Positions 1 to 8,822 of a DNA stretch of 64,000 nt are shown piece after piece. Position 1 is the first letter of the stretch. Every line of letters starts with the position of its first letter. The position numbers and the translations under genes are program-made. The DNA comes from UBA5066 sp048500275 (lineage in GTDB: Bacteria; Acidobacteriota; Thermoanaerobaculia; UBA5066), in contig JASNYI010000002.1 in the NCBI GenBank assembly GCA_048500275.1, positions 310,001 to 374,000 of the forward strand. Direction: 5' to 3'. The notes under the pieces are model-generated. The model did not search any database. It had not been told where the DNA came from and saw only the letters and a list, made by a program, of their open reading frames with translations.

Positions 1-605
1 GGCGCGTCGCGGAGGTGAACGCCCTCTCGCCCGACCTCGTCGTCGTGACGGGCGATCTCGTCGACAGCGAGGTCGCGCCGGTGGAGCCGCTCGTCCCCCT
101 GCTGCGCCGCCTCGCCGCTCCCCTCGGCGTCTGGGGCGTAACCGGGAACCACGAGTTCTACGCGGGGCTCGAACGGTGCCTCGCCCTCTACGAGGCCGCG
201 GGGATCCGGACGCTCAGGGACGGCTGGGCCGAGGCCGCGCCGGGGCTCGTCCTGGCGGGGGTCGACGACCTGACGGCGCGGCGGCAGCTCGGCCTCGACG
301 GTCGCGCGCTCGCCGAAGCGTTCGCCGGCCTGCCGCCCGGAGCCGTCGTCGTCCACCTGTCGCACTCGCCGCTCCTCGTCCGCGAGGCGGCCGCGCGCGG
401 CGCGCGCCTCATGCTGTCGGGCCACACGCACGGCGGGCAGCTCTGGCCCTTCACCTACCTCTCGGCGATCCCCTACCCGTTCCAGGCCGGGCGGTACGAG
501 GTGGGCGGTATGACCCTCGTGGTCTCGCGGGGAACGGGGACCTGGGGCCCGCCAATGAGACTCTTCTTCCGTTCGGAGATCGTGGAGGTCACACTCCGGA
601 CGTGA
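1..605 (+). CDS. Metallophosphoesterase, YkuE-like (5' end outside window)
   Basis: The reading frame is already open at base 3, so the N-terminus lies upstream of the window; the visible part is about 200 residues. It shows the calcineurin-like phosphoesterase metal motifs in order: GDLVD, GNHEFY, a histidine in HLSHSPLL, and GHTHGGQ. These residues bind the two metal ions that hydrolyse phosphoesters. The tail with YLSAIPYPFQAGRY and a final RSEIVEVTL resembles YkuE-type membrane-associated members, whose substrates (nucleotides, UDP-diacylglucosamine-like lipids) vary and cannot be read from sequence. Its TGA overlaps the GTG of the next gene (GTGA, 602-605), so the two are probably co-transcribed. 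The family is clear; the substrate is unknown. Confidence 0.9.
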   Translation, partial: RVAEVNALSPDLVVVTGDLVDSEVAPVEPLVPLLRRLAAPLGVWGVTGNHEFYAGLERCLALYEAAGIRTLRDGWAEAAPGLVLAGVDDLTARRQLGLDGRALAEAFAGLPPGAVVVHLSHSPLLVREAAARGARLMLSGHTHGGQLWPFTYLSAIPYPFQAGRYEVGGMTLVVSRGTGTWGPPMRLFFRSEIVEVTLRT

Positions 606-3454
606 AGCGCCGCGCCGGCTTCGCCTGGGTTCTCGGACTCGGGCTCTCCCTCGCTGCCGGGCCGGCGGAAGCAGTTCGGTCGGCCGTGCGGGTCTACACG
701 TCCCGCGACGGCCTCCCCCAGCTCCAGGTGACGGCGCTCTGCCAGGACGCCGGCGGCTTTCTCTGGGTCGGCACGCTCGCCGGGGGGCTCGGCCGCTACG
801 ACGGCCGCAGGTTCGAGATCACCGACGCGGCGACGGGCCTGCCCGGCTCCTCGATCCAGTCGCTCTCCCCGGGCCCCGCGGGCGAGCTCCTCGTCGGCAC
901 GACGAACGGCGCGGCCGTCTTCTCGGGCGGAGCCTGGAAGAACCTCCCGCCCCCGCCGGGGCCGTCACCCGCCGTCAACGCCCTCCTCGCGCTCCCCGAC
1001 GGGCGGCTCTACGCAGGGGCCTCCGGAGGTCTCTTCGTGGCGGCGGCGCCCGGAGAGCCGTTCGAGCCGGTGGCGTCCGTGGGGGAGCTGACCGGGACGG
1101 AGGTGGTGGCGTTGCTGAGGACTCCCGACGGGGTTCTCTGGGCCGGAACGACCCGGGGCCTCGCGCGCCTCATTCCCGGCGGCGCGTTGACGCGGTGGGA
1201 GTCCCGGGACCTGCCCTCCCGGTCGGCGACCGTCCTCGCCCCGTCGGCGCTCGGCGGCCTCCTCGTCGGCCTGGGCGACGGAGGGCTCTTCGACGTCGAC
1301 CCGGTCTCAGGGGCTGTCCGGAGGATCGGGACCGACGACGCTCCCGGGCGAAACGTCTCGGGCATCGTCCGGGAGGCGGAAGGGGGCGGAATCTGGATCG
1401 CCACGAGCGACAAGGGCGCCTTCCGGTGGGACGGGGTCGACGGGTTCGAGCGTTTCGGACCGGCGGAAGGTCTGCCCGACGTGAGGGTCTGGGCGATCCT
1501 CGAGGACCGCGAGGGGATGCTCTGGCTCGGAACGGACTCGGGCCTCGCCAAACGCGGGCCGGCGGCCTTCCGGACGTTCGGCGTGGAAGACGGGCTGCCG
1601 CCGGCCACGCCGCTCTACAGCATGGCCGAGACGCCCGACGGGGCACTCTGGATCGGCGCACACGACCGGGGCCTCCTCCGGCGCTCGGAGGACGGGACGA
1701 TTCGGCTCTTCACCGCGAAGGACGGCCTCCCCCACACGGAGGTCCGGGCTTTCTGCGTTTCCCCCGACGGGGACGTCCTCGTCACGACGATGCGAGGTGC
1801 CGCGCGGATCTCCGGCGACCGCGTGAGCCTCTTTGCCCTCCCCGAGGGGGCCCCGGGCGCGGTGGACGACGTCGCGTTCGCCAGGGACGGTGCGCTCCTC
1901 CTCGGCTCGCTCCGACAGGGGCTCTTCGTCGTGCGCGACGGGAAGCTCTCGAAAGTGGGAAGCCCTGTCGGCGACTCGATCTCGGCGATTCACGTCGGAG
2001 CGTCCGGGACCATCTGGGCCGGGGGGCTCGGCTGGGGCGTCGCCGGACTGAGGGACGGCGCCGGGCCGGAGACGCTCGGCGTGGCCGAGGGGCTTCCCTC
2101 GATGGTCGTGACCTCGATCCTCGAGGACGGGCGCGGAGGGCTCTGGGTCGCGACGGACCGGGGGCTTTTCTGGCGGACGCTCGACCGGCGGACCCGCGTC
2201 CTGGACGCCCGCTCGGGCCTCCCGGACTCCTACGTCTACTGGGTCGGGGAGGACGGGGAGGGATTCGTCTGGGCCGGAACGAACCGGGGCGCCGCACGGA
2301 TCGCCCCGTCGGGGGAGATCCGGGTCTTCACGAAGAACGACGGCCTCGGCGCCGACGAGTGCAACGAGGACGGGTTCCTCGCCGACTCGAAGGGGCGTGT
2401 CTGGGTCACGACGGAGGGGCTTTCGCTCTTCCAGGGCCTCCCCGCGCCGCGCCGGCCCGTTCCTCCGCTCGTGGCGGTGTCGGAGATCCGGGTCGGCTCG
2501 GAGCGGCTCCCCGCCGGGAGGGACCTCCGCCTGCCCGCGAGGCACGAGCCGCTCACGATCCGGTTCGCGGCGCTGTCGTTCCTCGACGAGGCGGCCACGG
2601 TGTTCCGCTACCGGCTCGCCGGGCTCTCGGACTCCTGGACGGCCGCCGAGCCGGGGCAGACGGAAACGACCTACGGGGCGCTCGGCGCGGGTGAGTACGT
2701 CTTCGAGGTGACGGCCACGACGGTGGACGGGCGGTCGCCGGAAGCCCCGGCGTCGATCCGCGTCTCGGTCGCGGCCCCCTGGTGGCGCCGCGGCCCGGTG
2801 GTCCTCGGCGCGGCCCTCGCGCTCCTCGCCGGGCTGGCCGGCATCGTGAGGGTCCGGGAGCGCCGGCTCGTGGCAGCGCGGGTGCGGCTGGAGGAGACCG
2901 TGGCCGAGAGAACTGAGGACCTCCGGCGCCTGAACGAGCAGCTTTCCGAGCTCGCGATCACCGACCCCCTGACGGGGCTCCCGAATCGCCGGTCGATCCT
3001 CGAATCGGCGGCGGAGGGTATCTCTCTGGCGCGGCGGCGCGGCCTGCCGTTCGCGGTCGCGATGGTCGACTTCGACTACTTCAAGGAGATCAACGACTCC
3101 CTCGGCCACGCCGAGGGCGACCGGCTCCTCGTGGAAGGCGCCCGCCGGATGGTCGACTGCCTCCGGACGGAAGACGTCGTCGGACGCTACGGAGGAGAGG
3201 AGTTCCTCGCCGTCTTCCCGATGACGGCCGCCGCGGGGGCGGCCGCGGTCGGCGAGAGGCTCCGGCGCGCGGTCGCGGAGGTGAGGCTTACGGCGCCTCC
3301 CGGCCACGCGCCGGCGCGCGAGCGACCCACGGTCAGCGTGGGGATCGCCTGCCTGACGGCGGAGGACCGGGAGCTCGAAGACCTCCTTCGGCGTGCGGAT
3401 TCCGCCCTCTACGAAGCCAAGCAGGCGGGACGGGACCGGGTCGTCTGCCGCTAG
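602..3454 (+). CDS. Two-component-type beta-propeller sensor with GGDEF diguanylate cyclase domain
   Basis: I take the GTG at 602, overlapping the upstream stop, because a signal peptide follows immediately (VKRRAGFAWVLGLG, cleaved near AGPAEA). The 950-residue protein then has about 14 Reg_prop repeats of the type DGLP...V..L..D..G.LWVGT, enough for two seven-bladed propellers. A Y_Y_Y domain follows (about 620-720), then one membrane helix (about 731-750), a short coiled coil, and a C-terminal GGDEF domain with an intact GGEEF active-site loop near residue 860. This is the architecture of periplasmic carbohydrate or polymer sensors, with diguanylate cyclase output replacing a histidine kinase. 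It should make cyclic di-GMP in the cytoplasm when the propellers bind a ligand. The ligand is unknown. Confidence 0.9.
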   Translation: MKRRAGFAWVLGLGLSLAAGPAEAVRSAVRVYTSRDGLPQLQVTALCQDAGGFLWVGTLAGGLGRYDGRRFEITDAATGLPGSSIQSLSPGPAGELLVGTTNGAAVFSGGAWKNLPPPPGPSPAVNALLALPDGRLYAGASGGLFVAAAPGEPFEPVASVGELTGTEVVALLRTPDGVLWAGTTRGLARLIPGGALTRWESRDLPSRSATVLAPSALGGLLVGLGDGGLFDVDPVSGAVRRIGTDDAPGRNVSGIVREAEGGGIWIATSDKGAFRWDGVDGFERFGPAEGLPDVRVWAILEDREGMLWLGTDSGLAKRGPAAFRTFGVEDGLPPATPLYSMAETPDGALWIGAHDRGLLRRSEDGTIRLFTAKDGLPHTEVRAFCVSPDGDVLVTTMRGAARISGDRVSLFALPEGAPGAVDDVAFARDGALLLGSLRQGLFVVRDGKLSKVGSPVGDSISAIHVGASGTIWAGGLGWGVAGLRDGAGPETLGVAEGLPSMVVTSILEDGRGGLWVATDRGLFWRTLDRRTRVLDARSGLPDSYVYWVGEDGEGFVWAGTNRGAARIAPSGEIRVFTKNDGLGADECNEDGFLADSKGRVWVTTEGLSLFQGLPAPRRPVPPLVAVSEIRVGSERLPAGRDLRLPARHEPLTIRFAALSFLDEAATVFRYRLAGLSDSWTAAEPGQTETTYGALGAGEYVFEVTATTVDGRSPEAPASIRVSVAAPWWRRGPVVLGAALALLAGLAGIVRVRERRLVAARVRLEETVAERTEDLRRLNEQLSELAITDPLTGLPNRRSILESAAEGISLARRRGLPFAVAMVDFDYFKEINDSLGHAEGDRLLVEGARRMVDCLRTEDVVGRYGGEEFLAVFPMTAAAGAAAVGERLRRAVAEVRLTAPPGHAPARERPTVSVGIACLTAEDRELEDLLRRADSALYEAKQAGRDRVVCR

Positions 3455-3640
3455 GGCCTCCCGCGAAGGCGGGGGAGCCGGCGAGGGGAGGCCGACGATC
3501 CGAGCGGGCGTGACAACCTGTCACAGCGGACCGCTCCCGCGGAACCTTCCATCGCCTGTTTCGTAACTCCGGGCATGAACCTCGAGCTGGATGCGTCCGA
3601 CGAGACGAATCGCCCCGCCTCGGGGTCCTGGAGGTCGTCG

Positions 3641-4747
3641 ATGGGCAAGCTCTTCAAGGTCCTTCTCGGGCTGATCGTCGTCGCCGGCGTCGTGACCGGG
3701 ATCTACGCGCTCGCCAGCTCGGGGAAGAAGGGCGAGAACGGCCTGAAGATCGTCGTGGCCGAGTCAGGCTCGATCACGGAAAAGGCCCTGGCCGTGGGGC
3801 AGATCCAGCCGCGCCAGAAGTTCTCGGTCAAGTCGAAGATCTCCGGCATCGTGAAGAGCTGCCGGGTCGAGGTCGGCGACAGCGTGCGCGCGGGCGACCC
3901 GATCCTCGAGATCCAGCCCGACCCGACGCCCCTCGAGGTGACCGAGGTCGACCGCCGGCTCGAGTCGGCCCAGGCGTCGTTCACGAGGGCCAAGTCGGAG
4001 TACGACCGGGCGAAGGAGCTCTTCGCCCAGGGGGTGACGCCGCGGTCCGAGGTGGACGTGAAGCGGGAGGCGTTCGAGCTCGCGAAGATCGCCGTCGCCA
4101 AGGCCGACCAGGACCGCGAGCTGACCCGCAAGGGGAAGATCACCTCGTTCGACTCCGGCATCGACTCGATCATCCGGGCGCCGGCGGCGGGGACCATCCT
4201 GACCCGCGCGGTGAACCCGGGCGACCCGGTCGTCCCGCTCACGTCGTACCAGCCGGGCACCGAGCTGGCGACGATCGCCGACATGGACGACCTCATCTTC
4301 AAGGGGACGGTCGACGAGATCGACGTCGGAAAGCTCCACGTCGGCCTCGAGGCCCGGATCAAGGTCGGCGCGCTGCCGAGCGACGTCGTTTCGGGGAAGG
4401 TCGCGCGGATCGCGCCGCAGGCGCAGCAGAAGGACGGGGCGACGCTCTTCGACGTCGAGATCGAGCTCGACGAGGGCCAGGAGATCGTCCTGCGCGCCGG
4501 CTACTCCGCGAACGCGGACCTGATCATCCGCGAGAAGAAGGACGTCGTGACGATCCCCGAGCGCCTCGTCACCTTCGAGGACGGCGGGAAGAAGGCCTTC
4601 GTCGAGCTGCCGGGGAAGAACCCCAAGGAAGAGCCGAAGAGGGTCGAGATCAAGACCGGCATCTCCGACGGCCTGAACATCGAGGTGACCGAAGGCGTGA
4701 AGGCGGGCGACCAGCTCGTGCAGCGGCCGCCGAAGCAGATCAGCTGA
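3641..4747 (+). CDS. HlyD/MacA-like periplasmic adaptor of an ABC exporter
   Basis: Start ATG 3641 is chosen because GGAGG lies 6 bases upstream and the membrane anchor follows at once (KLFKVLLGLIVVAGVVTGIY); an in-frame ATG at 3575 has no comparable site. The 368-residue protein has an N-terminal anchor, a lipoyl-like half-motif (KSKISGIVKSCRVEVGDSV), a coiled-coil hairpin (about 90-170), the second lipoyl half (IIRAPAAGTILTRAVNPGD) and beta-barrel and membrane-proximal domains. It is the first gene of a four-gene operon with two MacB-like permeases and an ATPase. In the MacAB family the adaptor links the inner-membrane pump to an outer-membrane channel; no channel gene is present here. Cargo is unknown. 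Confidence 0.9.
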   Translation: MGKLFKVLLGLIVVAGVVTGIYALASSGKKGENGLKIVVAESGSITEKALAVGQIQPRQKFSVKSKISGIVKSCRVEVGDSVRAGDPILEIQPDPTPLEVTEVDRRLESAQASFTRAKSEYDRAKELFAQGVTPRSEVDVKREAFELAKIAVAKADQDRELTRKGKITSFDSGIDSIIRAPAAGTILTRAVNPGDPVVPLTSYQPGTELATIADMDDLIFKGTVDEIDVGKLHVGLEARIKVGALPSDVVSGKVARIAPQAQQKDGATLFDVEIELDEGQEIVLRAGYSANADLIIREKKDVVTIPERLVTFEDGGKKAFVELPGKNPKEEPKRVEIKTGISDGLNIEVTEGVKAGDQLVQRPPKQIS

Positions 4748-4828
4748 CGAGTGTTCCCGGGGGAACCCGAGCCCGGTTTCCCCCATCCCCCCTCCGCGGC
4801 CCGGAAGAACGACGAGAAAGGGACACTG

Positions 4829-6055
4829 ATGTTCCGCGACGCGCTGCTGCAGCTCCACCGCGACCTGAAGAGCCAGAAGCTCCGGACGCTCCTGACGGTC
4901 TTCGGGCTCGTCTGGGGGACGGTCGCGGTGACGCTGCTCCTCGCCTTCGGCGCGGGCCTCAAGAAGAACCTGATCAAGCAGACCGCCGGCCTCGGCGACC
5001 GGATCTGCATCTCCTGGCCCGGCCTGACCTCGATCCCGTACCAGGGGCTGGGGAAGGGGCGGAGGATCCGGATCACGGACGAGGACCTCGAGGCGGTGCG
5101 GCCCCGCGTCGACGGCCTGAAGCGGATGTCGAGCGAGTACAGCGACGGCTGGAAGATGGTCTACAACATGAAGACCTACCCGGTCGACGTCTCCGGCGTC
5201 TCGCCCGAGTTCGGGGAGATGCGGAACCTGATCCCCGTGCCGGGGGGCCGGTTCCTGAATCCGCTCGACATGAAGAACCAGAGGCGGGTCGTCTTCCTCG
5301 GGAACAAGGTCGCGGAGGACGTCTTCGGAAAGGGGACGGACCCGGTCGGCAAGACGGTCCTCTTCAACGGGTCGCCCTTCCTCGTCATCGGCGTCCTGAC
5401 CGAGAAGGAGCAGGACTCGAGCTACAACAGCCGGGACAGCGACCTCTCGTGGATCCCGGGGACGACCTTCCGCGCGCTCACGGGGCGGAAGTACCTCTCG
5501 AACTTCGTTTTCCAGCCCGCCTCCGCGCTCGAGTCGAAGGCCGTCACCGAGAGCCTCCGGAGCGCGCTCTCGCGACGGCTGAAATTCGACCCGGCCGACA
5601 AGGAGGCCTTCTCGGTCTGGGACACGACCGAGCAGTTCCAGTTCTTCGAGGTCTTCATGCTCGCCTTCTCGCTCTTCCTCGGGATCGTCGGGTCCCTGAC
5701 GCTCGTCGTGGGAGGGATCGGCGTCTCGAACATCATGAACGTCGTCGTCGAGGAGAGGACGAGGGAGATCGGCGTGAAGATGGCCCTCGGCGCGAAGTCG
5801 GGGGCGATCCTCAGACAGTTCCTCGTCGAGACGCTCATCGTGACGGCGATCGGCGGGGCCGCGGGCTTCGCGATCTCCCTCGGGATCTGCGCCGCCTTTC
5901 CCGAGAGCCTCCAGGAGTACGTCGGAAAGCCCGAGGTCTCGCCCGTCGTGGCCGCCGTCACGATGGCCATCCTCGGCGTCATCGGCCTCCTCGCCGGGTA
6001 CTTCCCGGCGCGCGAGGCCTCCCGCCTCGACCCGGTCGTGGCGATGAAGCTGTAG
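4829..6055 (+). CDS. MacB-like ABC transporter permease (first of pair)
   Basis: Start ATG 4829 follows AAAGGGA and gives the usual family N-terminus (MFRDALLQLHRDLKSQKLRT). The 408-residue protein has one N-terminal membrane helix (about 22-45), a large periplasmic MacB_PCD domain (to about 270), then three helices with the FtsX signature around VGGIGVSNIMNVVVEERTRE and a terminal LAGYFPAREASRLDP. The ATP-binding domain is a separate protein, unlike E. coli MacB. It is followed 10 bases later by a second, clearly paralogous permease, so the working transporter is probably a heterodimer of the two. Family certain, cargo unknown. Confidence 0.92.
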   Translation: MFRDALLQLHRDLKSQKLRTLLTVFGLVWGTVAVTLLLAFGAGLKKNLIKQTAGLGDRICISWPGLTSIPYQGLGKGRRIRITDEDLEAVRPRVDGLKRMSSEYSDGWKMVYNMKTYPVDVSGVSPEFGEMRNLIPVPGGRFLNPLDMKNQRRVVFLGNKVAEDVFGKGTDPVGKTVLFNGSPFLVIGVLTEKEQDSSYNSRDSDLSWIPGTTFRALTGRKYLSNFVFQPASALESKAVTESLRSALSRRLKFDPADKEAFSVWDTTEQFQFFEVFMLAFSLFLGIVGSLTLVVGGIGVSNIMNVVVEERTREIGVKMALGAKSGAILRQFLVETLIVTAIGGAAGFAISLGICAAFPESLQEYVGKPEVSPVVAAVTMAILGVIGLLAGYFPAREASRLDPVVAMKL

Positions 6056-6065
6056 GAGGAGAGCC

Positions 6066-7310
6066 GTGAAAGTCGTTCTCCACCTCTTCCTCCAGAGCGC
6101 CACTCTCGGCAGGAAGCGCGCCTTCCTGACGATCGCCGCGATCGCCTGGGGCACCGTCGCCATCCTGCTGCTGCTCGCCTTCGGCGAAGGGCTCAAGCGG
6201 CAGCTCGGGAAGAACTCGCGCGCGATGGGCGAGAACATCGGCGTGATGTGGATGAGCGAGACGACGAAGGCCTGGAAAGGGATGAACCCCGGCCGGCCGA
6301 TCCGCGTGCGGATCGACGACGTGCCGCTCCTGGCCTCGCGCCTCCCCGAGCTGGAGTCGCTCATCGGAGAGGCGATCTGGTGGCGGACGAACCTGACCGC
6401 GGGGACGAAGACGGTCGCCGGGCGGGTGAAGGGGGTCCACTACCCCTACGGCGAGGCGCGCAAGCAGTACCCGGTGGCGGGGGGGCGCTTCCTCTCGCCG
6501 CTCGACGAGGCGGAGAGGCGGCGCGTCATCTTCCTCGGCAACGAGCTGGCGGAGGACCTCTTCGGCAAGGAGGACCCGGTCGGGCAGACGATGCTCGTGG
6601 CGAACGCGCCCTTCACCGTCGTCGGCGTCATGCAGAAGAAGACGCAGATGGGGGCCTACGCGGGGATGGACAAGGACCACTCCATCATCCCGATCTCCAC
6701 CTGGCAGGCCCTGTTCGGCCGGCCCACGGTGAACAACCTCGTGATCCGCGTGGCCGACTCCTCGAAGATGGCGGACGCGATCGTCAGGACACGGGAGGTC
6801 ATCGCCGCCAAGTACGGGTTCGACCCGTCCGACGAGCGCGCGCTGCCGACGTGGGACACGGTGAAGTCGCAGAAGGTCAACCAGAACGTGACGACCGGGA
6901 TCCAGATCTTCCTCGGCGTCATCGGCGCCCTCACGCTCCTCATCGGCGGCGTCGGCGTCGCGAACATCATGTACGCCGTCGTCAAGGAGCGCACCCGCGA
7001 GATCGGCGTGAAGATGGCCCTCGGCGCGAAGGCGGGGTGGATCACCGGGCCGTTCGTCCTCGAGGGGCTCTCGTACACGCTCGTCGGGGGCGCGGCGGGG
7101 ATGCTCATCGCGACCCTCCTGGTCCTCGCCATGGGCCTCGTCCCGACGGAGGGGAACCAGGTGATGGAGTTCCTCGGGACGCCGAAGCTCTCCCTCCCGA
7201 TCGGCGTCGCCACCGCCTCGATCCTCGGCGTCATCGGCCTCCTCGCCGGCTACTTCCCGGCGCGCCGCGCCGCCGCCATCGACCCCGCCTCCACCCTCCG
7301 CTACGAGTAG
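6066..7310 (+). CDS. MacB-like ABC transporter permease (second of pair)
   Basis: GTG start at 6066, preceded by GGAGGAGAG from the end of the upstream gene. The 414-residue protein has the same layout as its neighbour: N-terminal helix, MacB_PCD periplasmic domain, and a C-terminal FtsX domain with GGVGVANIMYAVVKERTRE and LAGYFPARRAAAIDP. The two share clear sequence similarity, especially in the FtsX part, which suggests an old tandem duplication followed by specialisation as a heterodimeric pump. The gene ends 9 bases before the ATPase start. Not every member of this family exports small molecules; lipoprotein release (LolC/E) and peptide export are alternatives. Confidence 0.92.
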   Translation: MKVVLHLFLQSATLGRKRAFLTIAAIAWGTVAILLLLAFGEGLKRQLGKNSRAMGENIGVMWMSETTKAWKGMNPGRPIRVRIDDVPLLASRLPELESLIGEAIWWRTNLTAGTKTVAGRVKGVHYPYGEARKQYPVAGGRFLSPLDEAERRRVIFLGNELAEDLFGKEDPVGQTMLVANAPFTVVGVMQKKTQMGAYAGMDKDHSIIPISTWQALFGRPTVNNLVIRVADSSKMADAIVRTREVIAAKYGFDPSDERALPTWDTVKSQKVNQNVTTGIQIFLGVIGALTLLIGGVGVANIMYAVVKERTREIGVKMALGAKAGWITGPFVLEGLSYTLVGGAAGMLIATLLVLAMGLVPTEGNQVMEFLGTPKLSLPIGVATASILGVIGLLAGYFPARRAAAIDPASTLRYE

Positions 7311-7319
7311 GAGCCCGCC

Positions 7320-8051
7320 ATGTCGAGCCGAATCGAGAAGACGACCCGCGCGAACGGAGGCCCCATCATCGAGATGGCGGGGATCCGGAAGGTCTACGAC
7401 ACGGGCAAGGTGAAGGTGGAGGCGCTCAAGGGCGTCGACCTCAGGATCGAGAAGGGCGAGTTCGTCGCCATCGTCGGCCCCTCCGGCTCCGGCAAGTCGA
7501 CCCTCATGAATCTCCTCGGCTGCCTCGACACGCCGACGGGCGGCGACTACTTCATCGGCGGCGAGAAGGTCGCCGGACTCTCGCGCGACCAGCTCGCCGA
7601 GGTGAGGAACCGCCGCGTCGGCTTCGTCTTCCAGGCGTTCAACCTGCTGCCGCAGATCTCGGCCTTCGAGAACGTGGAGATGCCGCTCGTCTTCGGGGGA
7701 ATCCCCCCGAAGGTCCGCCGCGCGAAGACGGCCGAGCTCCTCGGGCGGGTCGGCCTCGGCGACCGGATGGACCACAAGCCGACGGAGCTCTCGGGCGGCC
7801 AGATGCAGCGCGTCGCCATCGCCCGCGCCCTCGCGATGGACCCTGACATCCTCCTCGCCGACGAGCCGACCGGGAACCTCGACACGACCTCGGGGACCGA
7901 CATCATGGGGGTTTTCGTCGACCTCTGGAAGCAGGGGGGGACGCTCATCGTCATCACGCACGACCTGGCGCTCGCCCGGCGCGCGAGCCGGATCGTCGAG
8001 ATCCGCGACGGGAAGATCGTCAGCGACCGGCCGGCGGCGGAGGCGGCGTAG
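7320..8051 (+). CDS. ABC exporter ATPase, MacB/LolD type
   Basis: The 243-residue protein has all ATPase motifs: Walker A GPSGSGKST, Q-loop VFQAFNLLP, signature LSGGQMQR, Walker B ILLADEPTGNLD and the switch histidine in VITHDLA. This is the MacB/LolD subfamily. It closes the operon 3641-8051 and energises the two permeases by cytoplasmic ATP hydrolysis. Its last 25 codons are unusual in that a decayed copy of them recurs at 8823-8902, on the far side of the higBA module. The true gene is intact and ends in TAG at 8049-8051. Confidence 0.95.
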   Translation: MSSRIEKTTRANGGPIIEMAGIRKVYDTGKVKVEALKGVDLRIEKGEFVAIVGPSGSGKSTLMNLLGCLDTPTGGDYFIGGEKVAGLSRDQLAEVRNRRVGFVFQAFNLLPQISAFENVEMPLVFGGIPPKVRRAKTAELLGRVGLGDRMDHKPTELSGGQMQRVAIARALAMDPDILLADEPTGNLDTTSGTDIMGVFVDLWKQGGTLIVITHDLALARRASRIVEIRDGKIVSDRPAAEAA

Positions 8052-8055
8052 GGGG
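7973..8055 (+). repeat. Direct repeat copy A: 3' end of the export ATPase gene
   Basis: This 83-bp stretch encodes the ATPase tail (ARRASRIVEIRDGKIVS...) and its stop codon. A closely similar 80-bp stretch lies at 8823-8902 in the same orientation, one codon shorter and with the stop changed to CAG. The copies bracket the higBA locus. The alignment was made by eye. Confidence 0.8.
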
Positions 8056-8092
8056 ACGCGACCAGGCGGTTCGCCCCGGCGTTCGAGACGGA

Positions 8093-8121
8093 TTGACGCA
8101 TGACGTCATGCGTAATACCCT
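8093..8121 (+). promoter_or_regulatory. higBA promoter with 18-bp palindromic operator
   Basis: A perfect palindrome, ACGCATGACGTCATGCGT, occupies 8096-8113. It overlaps a -35-like TTGACG (8093-8098) and lies upstream of a -10-like TACCCT (8116-8121), with a 17-bp spacer. The GTG of higB begins only 6 bases after the -10 hexamer, so the message would be nearly or fully leaderless. HigA antitoxins repress their own promoters through such palindromes, so this is very likely the autoregulatory site. The palindrome is observed; promoter and repressor roles are inferred. Confidence 0.75.
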
Positions 8122-8127
8122 GCCGTC

Positions 8128-8406
8128 GTGATCAGGTCCTTCAAGAGCAAGGAGGCGGAGGCCCTGTTCCACGACCTGCCGGTCCGCCGGTTCCGGGCGA
8201 TAGAGCGACCGGCACGGCGGAAGCTCCTCTATCTTCACAGGGCTCGCGTGCTGGAGGACTTGAAGGCCCCGCCGGGCAACCAGCTCGAGGCGCTCAAAGG
8301 CGACCGGAAAGGTCAGCACGGCATTCGCGTCAACGACCAGTGGCGAATCTGTTTCATCTGGAAGAACGGTGAGGCCCACGGCGTCGAGATCGTGGATTAC
8401 CACTGA
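8128..8406 (+). CDS. higB: HigB-type mRNA interferase toxin
   Basis: The 92-residue protein (GTG start) belongs to the RelE/HigB superfamily: MIRSFKSKEAEALF at the start, a central LEALKGDRKGQHGIRVNDQW core and WRICFIWKNGEAHGVEIVDYH at the end, the strand pattern of ribosome-dependent endoribonucleases. Length is normal for HigB (about 92). The toxin gene precedes the antitoxin, the typical higBA order, with 10 bases between them. There is no clear ribosome-binding site, consistent with a leaderless start just after the promoter. The module sits between the ABC operon and a decayed ATPase tail and is probably a recent arrival. Confidence 0.95.
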   Translation: MIRSFKSKEAEALFHDLPVRRFRAIERPARRKLLYLHRARVLEDLKAPPGNQLEALKGDRKGQHGIRVNDQWRICFIWKNGEAHGVEIVDYH

Positions 8407-8416
8407 GAGGTACCCC

Positions 8417-8722
8417 ATGGTGGCGAAAGCGAAGCTCCTGGAACCGATTCCCCCCGGAGAGATCCTCAGGGAGGAGTTCATGCGCCCGATGGGGCTCAGC
8501 ATCAACGCCCTGGCGCGGGCGCTCTCCGTCCCGGCGAACCGGATCAGCGGCATCGTAAACGGAACCCGCGCGATCTCGGCGGATACCGCGCTGAGGCTGG
8601 GCAAGTACTTCGGCACGTCGCCCGAGATCTGGCTCGGCCTTCAGTCGGACTACGAGCTTCGCGTCGCACGTCAGACGACCTGGAAGGAGGTCGAGCAACT
8701 CGTCCAGACGCGAGTGGCTTGA
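8417..8722 (+). CDS. higA: HigA-type antitoxin, XRE-family repressor
   Basis: ATG 8417 is preceded by GAGAGG and gives a 101-residue protein starting MVAKAKLLEPIPPGEILREEF, the standard HigA N-terminus. A helix-turn-helix follows (INALARALSVPANRISGIVNG) and then the conserved TALRLGKYFGTSPEIWLGLQSDYEL. It neutralises HigB and represses the operon, most likely at the palindrome at 8096-8113. Family assignment is secure; no residue appears missing. Confidence 0.96.
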   Translation: MVAKAKLLEPIPPGEILREEFMRPMGLSINALARALSVPANRISGIVNGTRAISADTALRLGKYFGTSPEIWLGLQSDYELRVARQTTWKEVEQLVQTRVA

Positions 8723-8822
8723 CCTCGAAATCCCGGCGGTGCCCGCAGGGATTCCGATGCGCCTTCGGGTCCCCGCCGGCCGCAACCTCTCCTTCCAGGA
8801 GCCGCCGCGCCCGCGGGGCGCG

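Noticed and set aside
3764..6364. Long minus-strand open frame opposite the MacB-like operon
   Set aside because: It runs antisense to three clear genes, consists mostly of Asp, Arg, Leu and Glu as expected from a GC-rich third-frame shadow, and has no recognisable motif.
8052..8822. Possible transposon carrying higBA
   Set aside because: No transposase and no terminal inverted repeats could be found; only the ATPase-tail direct repeat is present.
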